A stretch of DNA of 64,000 nucleotides from Hymenobacter terricola (GTDB lineage: Bacteria > Bacteroidota > Bacteroidia > Cytophagales > Hymenobacteraceae). Position numbers and translations under genes: made by a program. Positions 53,494-61,727 of this stretch are shown piece by piece; within the stretch, counting starts at the first letter, position 1; each line of letters begins with the position of its first letter. The DNA lies in NCBI RefSeq assembly GCF_017921975.2, contig NZ_JAGEMO020000009.1:170353-234352 (forward strand). The letters run 5' to 3'. The notes under the pieces are model-generated. The model was not told where the DNA came from. It saw only the letters and a list, made by a program, of their open reading frames with translations, and ran no database searches.

Positions 53494-54033
53494 TCAGGCG
53501 CTGGCCCGCTCGTAGGTGAGGACAACGACGCCCGCGCTGGTCGTCACCGTATTGGTCAGCCTGAAATCGGAGCCGAAGCCTTCGGTAAATAGCCGCTTGC
53601 CGCTGCCCAGCACCGTAGGAAACACCATGAGGCGGTACTCGTCAACCAGGCCGTGCTGGCGCAGGTACTCCGTGAGCTGGCCGCTGCCGTAAATGAGCAG
53701 GTTCTGACCGGGCTGCCGCTTGAGCTGGGCCACGGCTTCGGCCACGTCGCCTTGCAGCAGCCGGGCGTTCCACTCGGTGGTGGCGAGCGTGCGGGAGGCC
53801 ACGAATTTGGGCAGGCTGTTCATGCGCTCGGCAAACTGCTCCGCGTCCGTCATGGTGGGCCAGGCGGCGGCAAAGCCCTCGTAGGTGACGCGGCCCAGCA
53901 GCAGCGCGTCGCTGCTGAAGTTCAGGTCGTGCTGCAACTGGGCCAGCTCCTCGTTCCAGTAGGGAGCGGTCCAGGCGGGGTTTTCCATTACCCCGTCGAG
54001 GGTAAGGTATTCGGCGGCAACTACTTTTCTCAT
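53494..54033 (-). CDS. Dihydrofolate reductase-like (RibD C-terminal domain) protein
   Basis: The 179-residue protein starts KVVAAEYLTLDGVMENP and has LLLGRVTYEGFA, FVASRTLATTEWNARLL, LLIYGSGQLTEYL and VFPTVLGSGKRLF. All are typical of the YyaP/YwjB-type RibD_C/DHFR-like family. It probably reduces a pteridine- or pyrimidine-like substrate with NADPH. It is co-directional with both flanking VOC genes. Confidence 0.88.
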   Translation of the reverse strand: MRKVVAAEYLTLDGVMENPAWTAPYWNEELAQLQHDLNFSSDALLLGRVTYEGFAAAWPTMTDAEQFAERMNSLPKFVASRTLATTEWNARLLQGDVAEAVAQLKRQPGQNLLIYGSGQLTEYLRQHGLVDEYRLMVFPTVLGSGKRLFTEGFGSDFRLTNTVTTSAGVVVLTYERASA

Positions 54034-54042
54034 GACAGGAAT

Positions 54043-54465
54043 TTATTCGTCGGCAGGGCGTTGGAAATTGAATAGCCAATTGATACCGAACCGGTCGGTG
54101 AACGTGCCGAATTTTCCGCCCCAGAACATATCTGCCAGTGGGTCGATGACCTGACCGCCTTCGCTCAGCCGGGCAAAGGTGGCCTCGATTTCGGCATCGT
54201 TGTCAAAGTGCAGGCTCATCCGCACAGTATTGCCCAAGGTAAGTGACGCCCGTGGGACGCCGGTATCGACTGCCATGATGATGTAATCCTTAGTCGTGAG
54301 CGTGCCGTGCATAATGTTCTCTTGGGCCTCGGCTGGCATGTGCGCCGCTGCGGGCGAGTCGCCGAACCGCTGCAAGTCGAGTTCGCCGCCCAGGCAGCTT
54401 TGGTAGAAGGCAAGCACTTCGCGGCAGTTGCCGCTGAAGAAGAGGTAGGGGCTGAGGTGAATCAT
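54043..54465 (-). CDS. PhnB-like VOC protein
   Basis: The 140-residue protein has the PhnB/3-demethylubiquinone-methyltransferase-like VOC layout: LSPYLFFSGNCREVLAFYQ, IMHGTLTTKDYIIMAVD, and the closing WGGKFGTFTDRFGINWLFNF. It lies 9 bases before the RibD-like gene. Confidence 0.88.
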   Translation of the reverse strand: MIHLSPYLFFSGNCREVLAFYQSCLGGELDLQRFGDSPAAAHMPAEAQENIMHGTLTTKDYIIMAVDTGVPRASLTLGNTVRMSLHFDNDAEIEATFARLSEGGQVIDPLADMFWGGKFGTFTDRFGINWLFNFQRPADE

Positions 54466-54519
54466 GACAACTGATTTTTAGGGGTTTAAAAGCAGGTGAT
54501 TGAAAGAGAAGCCGTGCGG

Positions 54520-54954
54520 CTAGATTACAAACGAAGGCGCAGAATCAAAAAGCATCGTTTCGCCCGTCTCACGAGCCGGCCGGGCCGTGGCCAGGTAGCG
54601 CTTCCAGAGAAAATAAAGGCCGAAAAGCACGGCCAGCATTACCAGAGCGGGAATGGAGCCCACCAGCCCCATGCCGGCAAACAGCACGGAAGCCGCCGCC
54701 CCGATGAAGTCGATGGCAAAGCCGGCAAACGCCCATTCCTTCAGCGTGCGGTACTTGGATTGCAGCAGGGCCAGCGCGCCCAGGATTTTGGCCACCCCGG
54801 TGATGGTCATGATGTACAGGGGGTAGCCGAGCTGGCGCATGGCTTCCTGTCCGTTTTTCTCCAGCAGGAGGCCGGCGACGCCGTCGGCCAGCATCATCAG
54901 GCAGAAGAGAACGGTGAGAGTCCAATAGAGGCGGGCGGTGGTGCGTGGTTTCAT
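54520..54954 (-). CDS. DoxX-family membrane protein
   Basis: The 144-residue protein has four transmembrane helices with DoxX-like features (LMMLADGVAGLLL, LGYPLYIMTITGVAKILGAL, LKEWAFAGFAIDFIGAA). It is the first gene of the minus-strand cluster, divergent from the GlxA-type regulator. Confidence 0.85.
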   Translation of the reverse strand: MKPRTTARLYWTLTVLFCLMMLADGVAGLLLEKNGQEAMRQLGYPLYIMTITGVAKILGALALLQSKYRTLKEWAFAGFAIDFIGAAASVLFAGMGLVGSIPALVMLAVLFGLYFLWKRYLATARPARETGETMLFDSAPSFVI

Positions 54955-55015
54955 GGTCGGGGTTGGTTGAGGGGAAGAGAGTGTTAACTGTTTTAGTAAT
55001 GCCTAACTTGTTTAG

Positions 55016-55023
55016 CAAAGGTA
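55016..55023 (-). promoter_or_regulatory. -7 box TACCTTTG of the DoxX operon
   Basis: A minus-strand TAnnTTTG match, 61 bases before the DoxX ATG. Confidence 0.55.
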
Positions 55024-55093
55024 TTAGCAAATGCGAGGTGGCAGCAGGGGCAATCACGCCCATTTAGGGGGGTGAAAGCGGCAGGTATTTGGC

Positions 55094-55101
55094 TATATTT
55101 G
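55094..55101 (+). promoter_or_regulatory. Possible -7 box TATATTTG next to the GlxA-type gene
   Basis: A TAnnTTTG match only 4 bases before the ATG. If used, the mRNA would be nearly leaderless. Confidence 0.35.
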
Positions 55102-55105
55102 AGCT

Positions 55106-56098
55106 ATGAAGCACATTTCGATTCTGGTGCCGGCCGGCGATGCCGTGGTCGGCAGCATTGAGGGACCGCACAAGGTACTCAGCCAGGTAAATGACTTTTT
55201 GGTGGGCCTGGGGCAGGCGCCCGCCTTCGAGATTGAACTGGTGGGCCTCACCAGGCACAAGACTTTCACCCGGGGCCTGTTCACGCTGCACGCCCACCGC
55301 ACCATTGACGAGGATTTCCGCACCGACCTCATCATCATTCCCGCCCCGCACGGCGACCTGGCCGAAGCCGTGGCCCTGAACCACGCTTTCCTGCCCTGGA
55401 TAATCCGGCAGCACCGGGCCGGCGCCGAAGTAGCCAGCCTGTGCCTCGGCGCGTTTATTCTGGCGGCCACGGGCCTGATGGATGGCCGCAAATGCGCCAC
55501 GCACTGGCTGGGCGCCCAGCAGTTCGCGGCCATGTTCCCGGCCGTGAATTTGGTAGCCGAGCAGGTGATTACCGATGAGCAGGGCCTGTATTCCAGCGGC
55601 GGGGCCTATTCTTACCTGAACCTGGTGCTCTACCTCATCGAGAAGTACGTGAGCCGCGACATGGCCGTGTGCTGCGCCAAGGTGTTCCAGATTGACATTG
55701 GGCGCCACAGCCAGTCGCCGTTCGTCATTTTCAGCGGGCAGAAAGACCACGAGGACGAGCCCATCAAAAAGGCCCAGGAGTTCATCGAGCAGCACTTTGC
55801 GGCGAAACTATCCATTGAGGAGCTGGCGGCGCTGGCCTGCCTGAGCCGCCGCAATTTCGAGCGCCGCTTCAAGAAAGCCACCAGCAACACCGTGGCCGAA
55901 TACATTCAGCGGGTGAAGATTGAGGCGGCCAAAATGAGCCTGGAATCATCGCAGGAAAACGTGAGCGAGGTGATGTACTCGGTGGGCTACTCCGATACCA
56001 AGGCCTTCCGGACGCTGTTTAAGCGGATTACGGGCGTGTCGCCGGGGGCGTATCGGGACCGGTACAGCCGGAAAGGCACAGCGGCCCTGGCCGCGTAG
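55106..56098 (+). CDS. GlxA-type regulator (DJ-1/PfpI plus AraC)
   Basis: The 330-residue protein has an N-terminal DJ-1/PfpI domain (LVPAGDAVVGSIEG, with the nucleophile-elbow Cys in VASLCLGAFILAATGL). The C-terminal AraC double helix-turn-helix has AKLSIEELAALACLSRRNFERRFKK and VSEVMYSVGYSDTKAFRTLFKR. It is divergent from the DoxX-VOC-RibD-VOC cluster and probably controls it. The ligand is unknown. Confidence 0.92.
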   Translation: MKHISILVPAGDAVVGSIEGPHKVLSQVNDFLVGLGQAPAFEIELVGLTRHKTFTRGLFTLHAHRTIDEDFRTDLIIIPAPHGDLAEAVALNHAFLPWIIRQHRAGAEVASLCLGAFILAATGLMDGRKCATHWLGAQQFAAMFPAVNLVAEQVITDEQGLYSSGGAYSYLNLVLYLIEKYVSRDMAVCCAKVFQIDIGRHSQSPFVIFSGQKDHEDEPIKKAQEFIEQHFAAKLSIEELAALACLSRRNFERRFKKATSNTVAEYIQRVKIEAAKMSLESSQENVSEVMYSVGYSDTKAFRTLFKRITGVSPGAYRDRYSRKGTAALAA

Positions 56099-56193
56099 CG
56101 CAGCTCAGCTGTTTAGTAGAGTAATCTCTCGGGGTGATAATAATTAATAATAAATATTTTCGTGTTATTGGCAATCATTATTCATTCTACCCT

Positions 56194-56745
56194 ATGAAAC
56201 TGACAGCTGAGCTTGCACGAACCGTGCTGATGGGGGCGGTGATGGCGGCCGTTCCGGTGGTTGCTTTGGCCCAACCGAGGCCGGCAATTAGTGCCGGCAA
56301 AGTTCCTTCGGTGTACCTGCCGCCGTTGGCCCGGCCTGCGGTGAAAACTGCCGATTCGGCAACGCTGAGCAGGATTGGCTCCGGCCTGCGGAAAAACGTG
56401 ACGGCGAAGAGCGCGGAGGCGGCCAAATCCGTGGTCATCATCACGTTGCGGCAGGTGGGCCTTGCCGGGGATTTTGGTTCGGTGCAGGCCGTGGGCAATG
56501 CCCGCGCCAATCCGGAACTGCGCGACGACCAGAAAACCGAGGCCCTCAACAAGAAATACGAAGAGGCCTTCCGAAACACGCAGTAGAAAAAGCTGGGCAA
56601 ATACAGCAACGCCACGGTTGATGAAATGAAGAAGACGCACGAGGAGATGCTGCGAACGGCGAAAAGCGCCTCCACCGTGTACCCGTTCAGCCAGTTCTTG
56701 AAGATTCGTGCTGCCCGCATCCGTCAGCAATCGAAGGAAAAGTGA
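56194..56745 (+). pseudogene. Secreted hypothetical protein interrupted by an in-frame TAG
   Basis: A signal peptide (TVLMGAVMAAVPVVALAQ) is followed by a 184-codon frame with one TAG at 56584-56586. The frame continues after it with sensible, charged sequence (KKLGKYSNATVDEMKKTHEE, SASTVYPFSQFLKIRAARIR) to a TGA at 56743-56745. The codon before the TAG is CAG, and one C-to-T change in a second CAG would create the stop. It is either a recent nonsense mutation (130-residue product) or a truncation that is tolerated. Confidence 0.7.
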
Positions 56746-56785
56746 ACGGGCATTTGGCTCGAACGCCCCTCTTACCCAATAACCG

Positions 56786-56832
56786 CGGCCGAAAAAAGCC
56801 CCGCCAGTTGCTGACGGGGCTTTTTTCGGCCG
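56786..56832. terminator. Bidirectional terminator
   Basis: The 18-bp stem CGGCCGAAAAAAGCCCCG / CGGGGCTTTTTTCGGCCG with an 11-base loop lies between convergent genes. Confidence 0.9.
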
Positions 56833-56847
56833 CTAGCATTTCAGCGG

Positions 56848-57210
56848 CTACCGGCGTTCCACGAAAGTAAGGCGGTTGCCGAAGGGGTCATGCACGGTTA
56901 TTTCCAGCGCCGTGGGGTCGTAGAAAGGCGCGTAAAGGCCGGGTTTGTTGTACTTGTAGTTCTTGGCCAGCAGCCGTTGGTGAAAGGCGGTGAGGCGCTG
57001 AAAGTCATCGATGAAAACGCGGGCCCCCGGCGTGCAGTCGCCGTGATGCTCCGAGAGGTGCAGCGTGACGTCGCCCAGGGCAATTTGCAGGTAGGCGGGA
57101 CTGCCCTCCGGCCGGTGCTCCCACTCTATCCGGAAGCCGAGCCAGGCCACGTAAAATTCCAGGGCTTTGTCGTAGTCAAAAATTCGGAGGATTGGTTTTA
57201 CCGTGGCCAT
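56848..57210 (-). CDS. Glyoxalase/bleomycin-resistance (VOC) protein
   Basis: The 120-residue protein reads VKPILRIFDYDKALEFYVAW, YLQIALGDVTLHLSEHHG, FIDDFQRLTAFHQRLL and ALEITVHDPFGNRLTFVER, the arrangement of the bleomycin-binding VOC group. The ATG at 57210 gives the family's standard start. Confidence 0.88.
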   Translation of the reverse strand: MATVKPILRIFDYDKALEFYVAWLGFRIEWEHRPEGSPAYLQIALGDVTLHLSEHHGDCTPGARVFIDDFQRLTAFHQRLLAKNYKYNKPGLYAPFYDPTALEITVHDPFGNRLTFVERR

Positions 57211-57290
57211 GGGAAGGGAGATGAAGTGAAGAATTTTAAAATGAAAGCGCGGTGCGACGTTCTTTTTATTCCTGGCTCCCCGCTCCCGGC

Positions 57291-57938
57291 TCAGTTCTTC
57301 GTGCCGCAGCCGGGGCAAAACTTCTGGTCGGGCTTGAGGGTTTCGCCGCAGCCGGTGCAGTGGCGCTCCTGGGTTTGGGCGGCGGTGGCGGTGCCGCAGC
57401 TGGGGCAAAACTTCTGGCCGGCGGCCAGGGTGGTGTGGCAGTTGGCGCACTGCAGCAGGGCCGGGTTGCGGTTGAGGAAATCGAGGTTTTTGGTGTAGTC
57501 CTGCTCGCGGGTTTTGGTGCGGATTTGTTCGCTGGTGGCCTGGGCCTGTTGGGCGCGCAGCTCCTCCTGCTCGTCAGGGGCGCAGGCTTCGCAGAGGCCG
57601 GCGCTGGCGTTCCAGCACACGTCGGGGCACACCCAATGGCCACAGCGCGTGCACTGCTTAAAGTGCTGCTTGCCCTCGGCCACGGCGGCTTCCAGGGCGG
57701 TGTCGTGGGCCTTGCCGCCCACGGCGCGCTGAATCTGGTAGGCGGCATTTTCGACCCCGCCCAGGCCGCCAAACAGGCTGCTGGCCGCGCTCAGCAAGCT
57801 CCCGGCAATGCCCATGGCGTTGGGCTGGAACCGCGACATGTAGCCGTTGCGGCACTGGTCGCAATGAAACTTGAACTGGTAGCCTTTGTCGGTGGAAAGG
57901 TCGTCGTAGTTGGCGACGAACTGAATCAGGTTGCTCAT
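57291..57938 (-). CDS. Zinc-ribbon protein with multiple CxxC pairs
   Basis: The 215-residue protein has an N-terminal domain with CDQC, a Gly-rich centre (GIAGSLLSAASSLFGGLGG) and a CTRC ... CPDVCWN ... CEAC module. Two C-terminal zinc ribbons follow (QCANCHTTLAAGQKFCPSCG and HCTGCGETLKPDQKFCPGCG). It is probably cytosolic and structural or nucleic-acid related. No enzyme domain is visible. Confidence 0.8.
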   Translation of the reverse strand: MSNLIQFVANYDDLSTDKGYQFKFHCDQCRNGYMSRFQPNAMGIAGSLLSAASSLFGGLGGVENAAYQIQRAVGGKAHDTALEAAVAEGKQHFKQCTRCGHWVCPDVCWNASAGLCEACAPDEQEELRAQQAQATSEQIRTKTREQDYTKNLDFLNRNPALLQCANCHTTLAAGQKFCPSCGTATAAQTQERHCTGCGETLKPDQKFCPGCGTKN

Positions 57939-57963
57939 GGTGGGCGCGGGAAGGTGGTGGTGG

Positions 57964-57971
57964 CAAAAGTA
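57964..57971 (-). promoter_or_regulatory. -7 box TACTTTTG of the zinc-ribbon gene
   Basis: A perfect minus-strand TAnnTTTG match 25 bases before the ATG. Confidence 0.6.
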
Positions 57972-58010
57972 ACGCGGAATGCCAATATGGTGATACCGGG
58001 TTGGTAGCAA

Positions 58011-58041
58011 AAAAGCCTCGTCCTTAGTGGACGAGGCTTTT
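58011..58041 (-). terminator. Terminator of the small barrel gene
   Basis: Stem AAAAGCCTCGTCC / GGACGAGGCTTTT with a short loop, 25 bases after the stop of the minus-strand gene. Confidence 0.85.
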
Positions 58042-58065
58042 GGGGGATAAGGAATGAGGCGCGTG

Positions 58066-58665
58066 CTAGAACGTGAAGCGCAGGCTCACGGCGGCGTCGT
58101 GGTAGAAGCCGGTGTAGCCGTGGAATACTTCGAAGAAGGGCTTGTAGTCGACCCCTACCACGAAGGGCAGGTCCTGCAGCTTGTATTCGAGGCCCAGAAT
58201 CAGGTCGGCACCGATGGCGAGGTAGGTGGTTTCGTCGTAGTAATAGCCGTTTTTGTTGTTCTTCACGAAGTACACGTCGCCGTTGCGGCCGTTGTAATAA
58301 TACCGGTCATCGGCGAAGTAGTAGCGGCCCTGGTAGGCCCCGGCGTGGAAACCCGCCCCGTAGTAGAACTGCAGGCCTTTCACGTCGGCCACGCCCAGGT
58401 GCTTTTCGCCCAGCACCGTGAGGCGGGCGCCGTGGGCCCGGTATTCGGTGGTGAGCAGGCCTTCGATGGCCACGCCTTTGCCGCTGCTCAAAAAGTGCTT
58501 GATGGTGAGGCCCGACGACCAGCCGCCGCCGCGCAGGCCAATGCCGGTATTGTAGCCGGAGGAGCTGCTGCTGCCGCCACTGCTCTTCTTTTTAGATTGG
58601 GCCTGGGCCACCAGCGCGGGCAGCGAAAGCAGGATAAGCAGTACCGTAAATTGTAAACGCTTCAT
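58066..58665 (-). CDS. Outer-membrane beta-barrel protein
   Basis: The 199-residue protein has a signal peptide (TVLLILLSLPALVAQAQ), a Ser/Gly-rich spacer (KKKSSGGSSSSSG) and barrel strands ending in HDAAVSLRFTF, with the C-terminal Phe typical of outer-membrane barrels. It shares the GADLILGLEYKLQDLPFVVG pattern with the protein at 39984-40493. Confidence 0.75.
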   Translation of the reverse strand: MKRLQFTVLLILLSLPALVAQAQSKKKSSGGSSSSSGYNTGIGLRGGGWSSGLTIKHFLSSGKGVAIEGLLTTEYRAHGARLTVLGEKHLGVADVKGLQFYYGAGFHAGAYQGRYYFADDRYYYNGRNGDVYFVKNNKNGYYYDETTYLAIGADLILGLEYKLQDLPFVVGVDYKPFFEVFHGYTGFYHDAAVSLRFTF

Positions 58666-58701
58666 AGATTTTATGAATAGTGGGGAAAAAGGAAAGTTGG
58701 A

Positions 58702-58709
58702 CAAAAGTA
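58702..58709 (-). promoter_or_regulatory. -7 box TACTTTTG of the barrel gene
   Basis: A perfect minus-strand TAnnTTTG match 36 bases before the ATG. Confidence 0.6.
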
Positions 58710-58771
58710 ATGGGTACGGGCTGGATTGCTCACATTGGGCCGGGGGAGGTGGTAATTAGGCTGGTTTTGGG

Positions 58772-58859
58772 AGTAGTGCGAACGGTGGCGTTCGCGTGGC
58801 TGCGCAGCTTGGAAACCCCCGACTGGCGCGGGGACGCGAACGACACCGGTTGCGCTACT
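58772..58859. repeat. Palindromic repeat family F, copy 1
   Basis: Arms AGTAGTGCGAACGG and GTTGCGCTACT, with inner GTTCGCGT / ACGCGAAC. A related copy lies at 62732-62824. Confidence 0.6.
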
Positions 58860-58977
58860 GGCTAACGACCTGCAAACCCCTTATCAGCCTGCTCACCCGC
58901 AACAGCGCCCTCATCAAAGCCATCGGTGCGCGGCCCGAAAATCCCCACCTCGCCCGCTCCTGAAGCTTAAGCCGCAC

Positions 58978-59028
58978 AAGCAGTCCGAAAAGCCCCGTCA
59001 GTAGCTGGCGGGGCTTTTCGGACTGCTT
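58978..59028 (-). terminator. GH28 gene terminator
   Basis: A 20-bp stem around AAGCAGTCCGAAAAGCCCCG with an 11-base loop, 15 bases after the minus-strand stop. Confidence 0.85.
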
Positions 59029-59042
59029 GCTGCAATGGTGAG

Positions 59043-60374
59043 CTAATCCGGCTTGAGGGGAGTCACGGCCGGGCCGGCCTGAACGGCTGGCGCCGACTTC
59101 AGGGGCGCGCCGTTGAGGGTGACGTTCTCAAATTTTACGTCCGGATACTTGTTCGGGAAGGCGGCATTGTCAGCCGTGGCCTCCACGTTTTTGAAGGTGA
59201 TGTTGGATACCTTATCAGTGGGGTTGCCGTCCAATACCGCAAACTGCTTGCACTTCACTTTTACGTTGGAAATGGTGATGTTGCGGATAATGCCAAAGGG
59301 TTTCTCCGTGCTGCCGGCCATGTTAAAAAACTGCGTCCAGGGCGAGAGCGTGACGATGGTGCCGCAGCGGCCGGTGATGTTTTCGATGGTGATGTTCTCG
59401 TAAATCTGGTAGGTGTCGGGGCGCATTTTGAAGAGCAGGACGGGCCGCTCGTTGTCGACCCGGCAGTTGCGCATGGTGATGCGGTTGGCGTGGATGCACT
59501 CGCTGCCGCAGGTGAGGGCCGCGTGCACATCGCCGAAGGTGCAGTTCTCGACCAGGATGTCTTCAATCGGGCCATTCTCGGGCAGCTTTTGGGCGGTGGG
59601 GCCTTTGCCGCCCTTCATGCAGATGCCGTCGTCGTTCACGGAGAGGTAGCAGTTGCGGATGGTCACTTTGCTGCACACGTCAATGTCGACGCCATCGGTG
59701 CTGGGGGCCTTCACGGGCCGGAAAGGCGAGCGGATATCGCAGCCGTCCATCAGCACGTTGGTGCACTGGTAGAGGTGGGTGGTCCAGAAGCCGGAGTTGT
59801 GCAGCTTCACGTTTTTGATGGTCACGTTGTTGCAGCCCCAGATGAAGAGCAGCCGGGGCCGGTGCACCTCCAGGTTGGTGGAGGGCTTGTGGGCTTGCTG
59901 CATGGAATCGCGGTGCGCCCAGAAGGCTTTCCAGAACCGCAGGCCGTTGCCGTCGATGGTGCCGGGGCCGGTGATGCTGAAGCCATTTACCCTGGTGGCA
60001 TTGACGAGGGCGGCGTAATAATCGAGTTTCTGGCCCTCCATGCGCGAGGGAATGAGGGGGTAGTCGGCAATATTATCGGAGCCTTTGAGCTTGGCGCCTT
60101 CCTGCAGGCGCAGGTGGGTGTTGGGCTTGAAAAACAGCGCCCCGCTCAGGAAAACGCCTTTGGGAACGACGATGGTGCCCCCGCCGCCGGCGCTGGCCCG
60201 GTCGATGGTCTGCTGAATAGCCAGCGTGTTCAGCCGGGTGCTGTCGGTGCCGGCCCCGAACTGGGTGATGACGTACTCCTTGGGTTGGGGGGCTTTCTTT
60301 GGCGGGGTGGCGGCGGGGAGGGGCAGGGCGAAAGCGACCAGCCAGGCCGTGAGCAGCGCAAATGCAAGTTTCAT
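59043..60374 (-). CDS. Glycoside hydrolase family 28 (polygalacturonase-like), secreted
   Basis: The 443-residue protein has a signal peptide (AFALLTAWLVAFALPLPAA) and a right-handed beta-helix. Catalytic motifs of GH28 are present: STDGVDID (for NTDGxD), VNDDGICMKGG (the DD pair) and a CGSECIHA segment where others have GHG. It probably cuts pectin-like or rhamnogalacturonan polymers in the periplasm. The ATG at 60374 starts the signal peptide; upstream open frame is minisatellite. Confidence 0.9.
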   Translation of the reverse strand: MKLAFALLTAWLVAFALPLPAATPPKKAPQPKEYVITQFGAGTDSTRLNTLAIQQTIDRASAGGGGTIVVPKGVFLSGALFFKPNTHLRLQEGAKLKGSDNIADYPLIPSRMEGQKLDYYAALVNATRVNGFSITGPGTIDGNGLRFWKAFWAHRDSMQQAHKPSTNLEVHRPRLLFIWGCNNVTIKNVKLHNSGFWTTHLYQCTNVLMDGCDIRSPFRPVKAPSTDGVDIDVCSKVTIRNCYLSVNDDGICMKGGKGPTAQKLPENGPIEDILVENCTFGDVHAALTCGSECIHANRITMRNCRVDNERPVLLFKMRPDTYQIYENITIENITGRCGTIVTLSPWTQFFNMAGSTEKPFGIIRNITISNVKVKCKQFAVLDGNPTDKVSNITFKNVEATADNAAFPNKYPDVKFENVTLNGAPLKSAPAVQAGPAVTPLKPD

Positions 60375-60544
60375 GGGCGGGAAAAATGGTTGAGGCTGCA
60401 AAGAAGCGGCGGGGGAATGGGTGGACTGTTCTGTAGTTACCTGATTGGTGGGGTAGAACGTGGTGAGGTGCGCCCGCCGGCACCTCACCCCCGGCCCCTC
60501 TCCCGCGGAGAGGGGAGCCAGCCGGCGCGGAGGTTTGTGGTTCG

Positions 60545-60785
60545 GCAGGAAGGTTTGTGGTTCGGAGGGAAGGTTTGGAGTTCGGAAGCGGTTGGTGGGG
60601 TTCGGAAGCGGTTGGTGGGGCTTCGGAAGCGGTTGGTGGGGCTTCGGAAGCGGTTGGCGGGACTTCGGAAGGGGTGGGCAGGGCTTCGGAAGGGGTGGGC
60701 GGGCGTTCGGAAGCGGTTGGCGGGCGTTCGGAAGCGGTTGGCGAGCGTTCGGAAGGGGTGGGCGGGCGTTCGGATGGAAGAGGCG
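60545..60785. repeat. 21-bp minisatellite (unit GTTCGGAAGCGGTTGGYGGG-like)
   Basis: About ten imperfect tandem units of 20-21 bases each contain TTCGGAAG.GGTTGG or TTCGGAAGGGGTGGG. The first units are more divergent (TTTGTGGTTCGG). The same unit appears in a short patch at 62395-62480. Confidence 0.85.
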
Positions 60786-60830
60786 GGCCGGCGGTTCCGC
60801 ATAAAAGCACGACAATACGGAAATATTCGC

Positions 60831-60838
60831 TACGTTTG
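60831..60838 (+). promoter_or_regulatory. -7 box TACGTTTG
   Basis: A perfect TAnnTTTG match 31 bases before the ATG at 60870. Confidence 0.55.
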
Positions 60839-60869
60839 AAGGATACATCTACCCTTAACGCTCAGCGAT

Positions 60870-61568
60870 ATGGACAACAACAAGCTCGACGCGCAGCTCC
60901 GGCGCGACACCGCCACTACCACCGGCCTGCTGGCCGACCAGGACCACTACAAGCCCCTGGAAGACGATATCGCGCCCTTGCGCGAGGAGCACGCCGCCAA
61001 CCTGGCCCAAGCCCGCCTCCTGGAAGACGCCGTGATGGGCGACGACAGCGGCACCGTGACCCAGCAAAAAGCCGGGGCCAAAGCCCTGCTCAAGCCCCTG
61101 GCCTACCGCCTGGCCGCCGCCCTGCAAGGCCACGCCGCCAGCAAAACCAACCAGGACGGGGACCTGGCCGGCCGCGTGCGCTACTCCCGCAGCACCATTT
61201 CCGAAGCCGGCGATGCCAGCTTTGCCACCATCGTGGGGGCGCTGCTGAAGGAGGCCCAGCCCCTGGCCACCCAACTGGCCAAGCGCGAGTTCATGGCCGG
61301 GGACCTGCTCGAAACCACCCGCCTGCTGGCCCGCTTCGAAAAGAAAACCGATAGCCAGCGCCTCACCGTGGTGGCCGGCAGCACCGACCGCAAAACCCTC
61401 ATCGCCCTGCTGCGCCGCAACGCCAACCTCATCAAGGAAATGCGGGTGCAGCTCAAAGCCTACGAAAACTCCCCCACCAAGCACAACGTCTGGCTGCGCT
61501 TCCAGGGCTACACCAAGCTCATCCTCCTCGGCCAGGGCAGCCCCAAAGCTGACCCCAAAGCGAAGTAG
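60870..61568 (+). CDS. Helical hypothetical protein
   Basis: The 232-residue, all-alpha protein reads NKLDAQLRRDTATTTGLLAD, AGAKALLKPLAYRLAAALQG and LIALLRRNANLIKEMRVQLK, then SPTKHNVWLRFQGYTKLIL. No signal peptide or known domain is seen. Its C-terminal half resembles the damaged protein at 30559-31323, so a small family may be present in this genome. It has its own promoter box and terminator. Confidence 0.65.
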   Translation: MDNNKLDAQLRRDTATTTGLLADQDHYKPLEDDIAPLREEHAANLAQARLLEDAVMGDDSGTVTQQKAGAKALLKPLAYRLAAALQGHAASKTNQDGDLAGRVRYSRSTISEAGDASFATIVGALLKEAQPLATQLAKREFMAGDLLETTRLLARFEKKTDSQRLTVVAGSTDRKTLIALLRRNANLIKEMRVQLKAYENSPTKHNVWLRFQGYTKLILLGQGSPKADPKAK

Positions 61569-61591
61569 GAAGCCCAAGCCGCTGAACAAAC

Positions 61592-61625
61592 AAAAAGCCC
61601 CGCCAGTAGCTGGCGGGGCTTTTTG
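61592..61625 (+). terminator. Terminator after the helical hypothetical gene
   Basis: Stem AAAAAGCCCCGCCA / TGGCGGGGCTTTTT with a 5-base loop. Confidence 0.9.
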
Positions 61626-61727
61626 CTCAGGCTTCGGTTGTGCTTTTGCCCACTCCGGAACGCCGCAGGCTGCAAAAGCGGCCGAGGGGCTGTTGCCTTT
61701 CCTGTTCCCAAGGGCAGCGCTGCCGGT

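Larger units (their letters stand above)
58666..59042. other. Intergenic region with a family F palindrome
   Basis: It holds the promoter of the barrel gene, the repeat at 58772-58859 and the GH28 terminator. A short plus frame (KPLISLLTRNSALIKAIG ... ARS) around 58870-58965 may be the tail of a lost gene but cannot be assigned. Confidence 0.5.
60375..60869. other. Intergenic region with minisatellite
   Basis: It holds a CTCACCCCCGGCCCCTCTCC / GAGAGGGG hairpin (60482-60525), the minisatellite at 60545-60785 and the promoter box of the next gene. The open frames through it reflect the repeat period, which is a multiple of three, and are not taken as genes. Confidence 0.6.

Noticed and set aside
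56584..56586. TAG as recoded amino acid (for example pyrrolysine)
   Set aside because: TAG is used as a normal stop in neighbouring genes and no recoding machinery is visible. A nonsense mutation is simpler.
58870..58965. Short plus-strand peptide KPLISLLTRNSALIKAIG-like
   Set aside because: There is no start, it lies within and after a palindromic repeat, and no family was recognised. It may be a gene tail, but support is too weak.
60545..60785. Regular repeats that could be taken for a CRISPR array
   Set aside because: Units are contiguous without unique spacers, vary in sequence, and no cas gene is nearby. It is a minisatellite.
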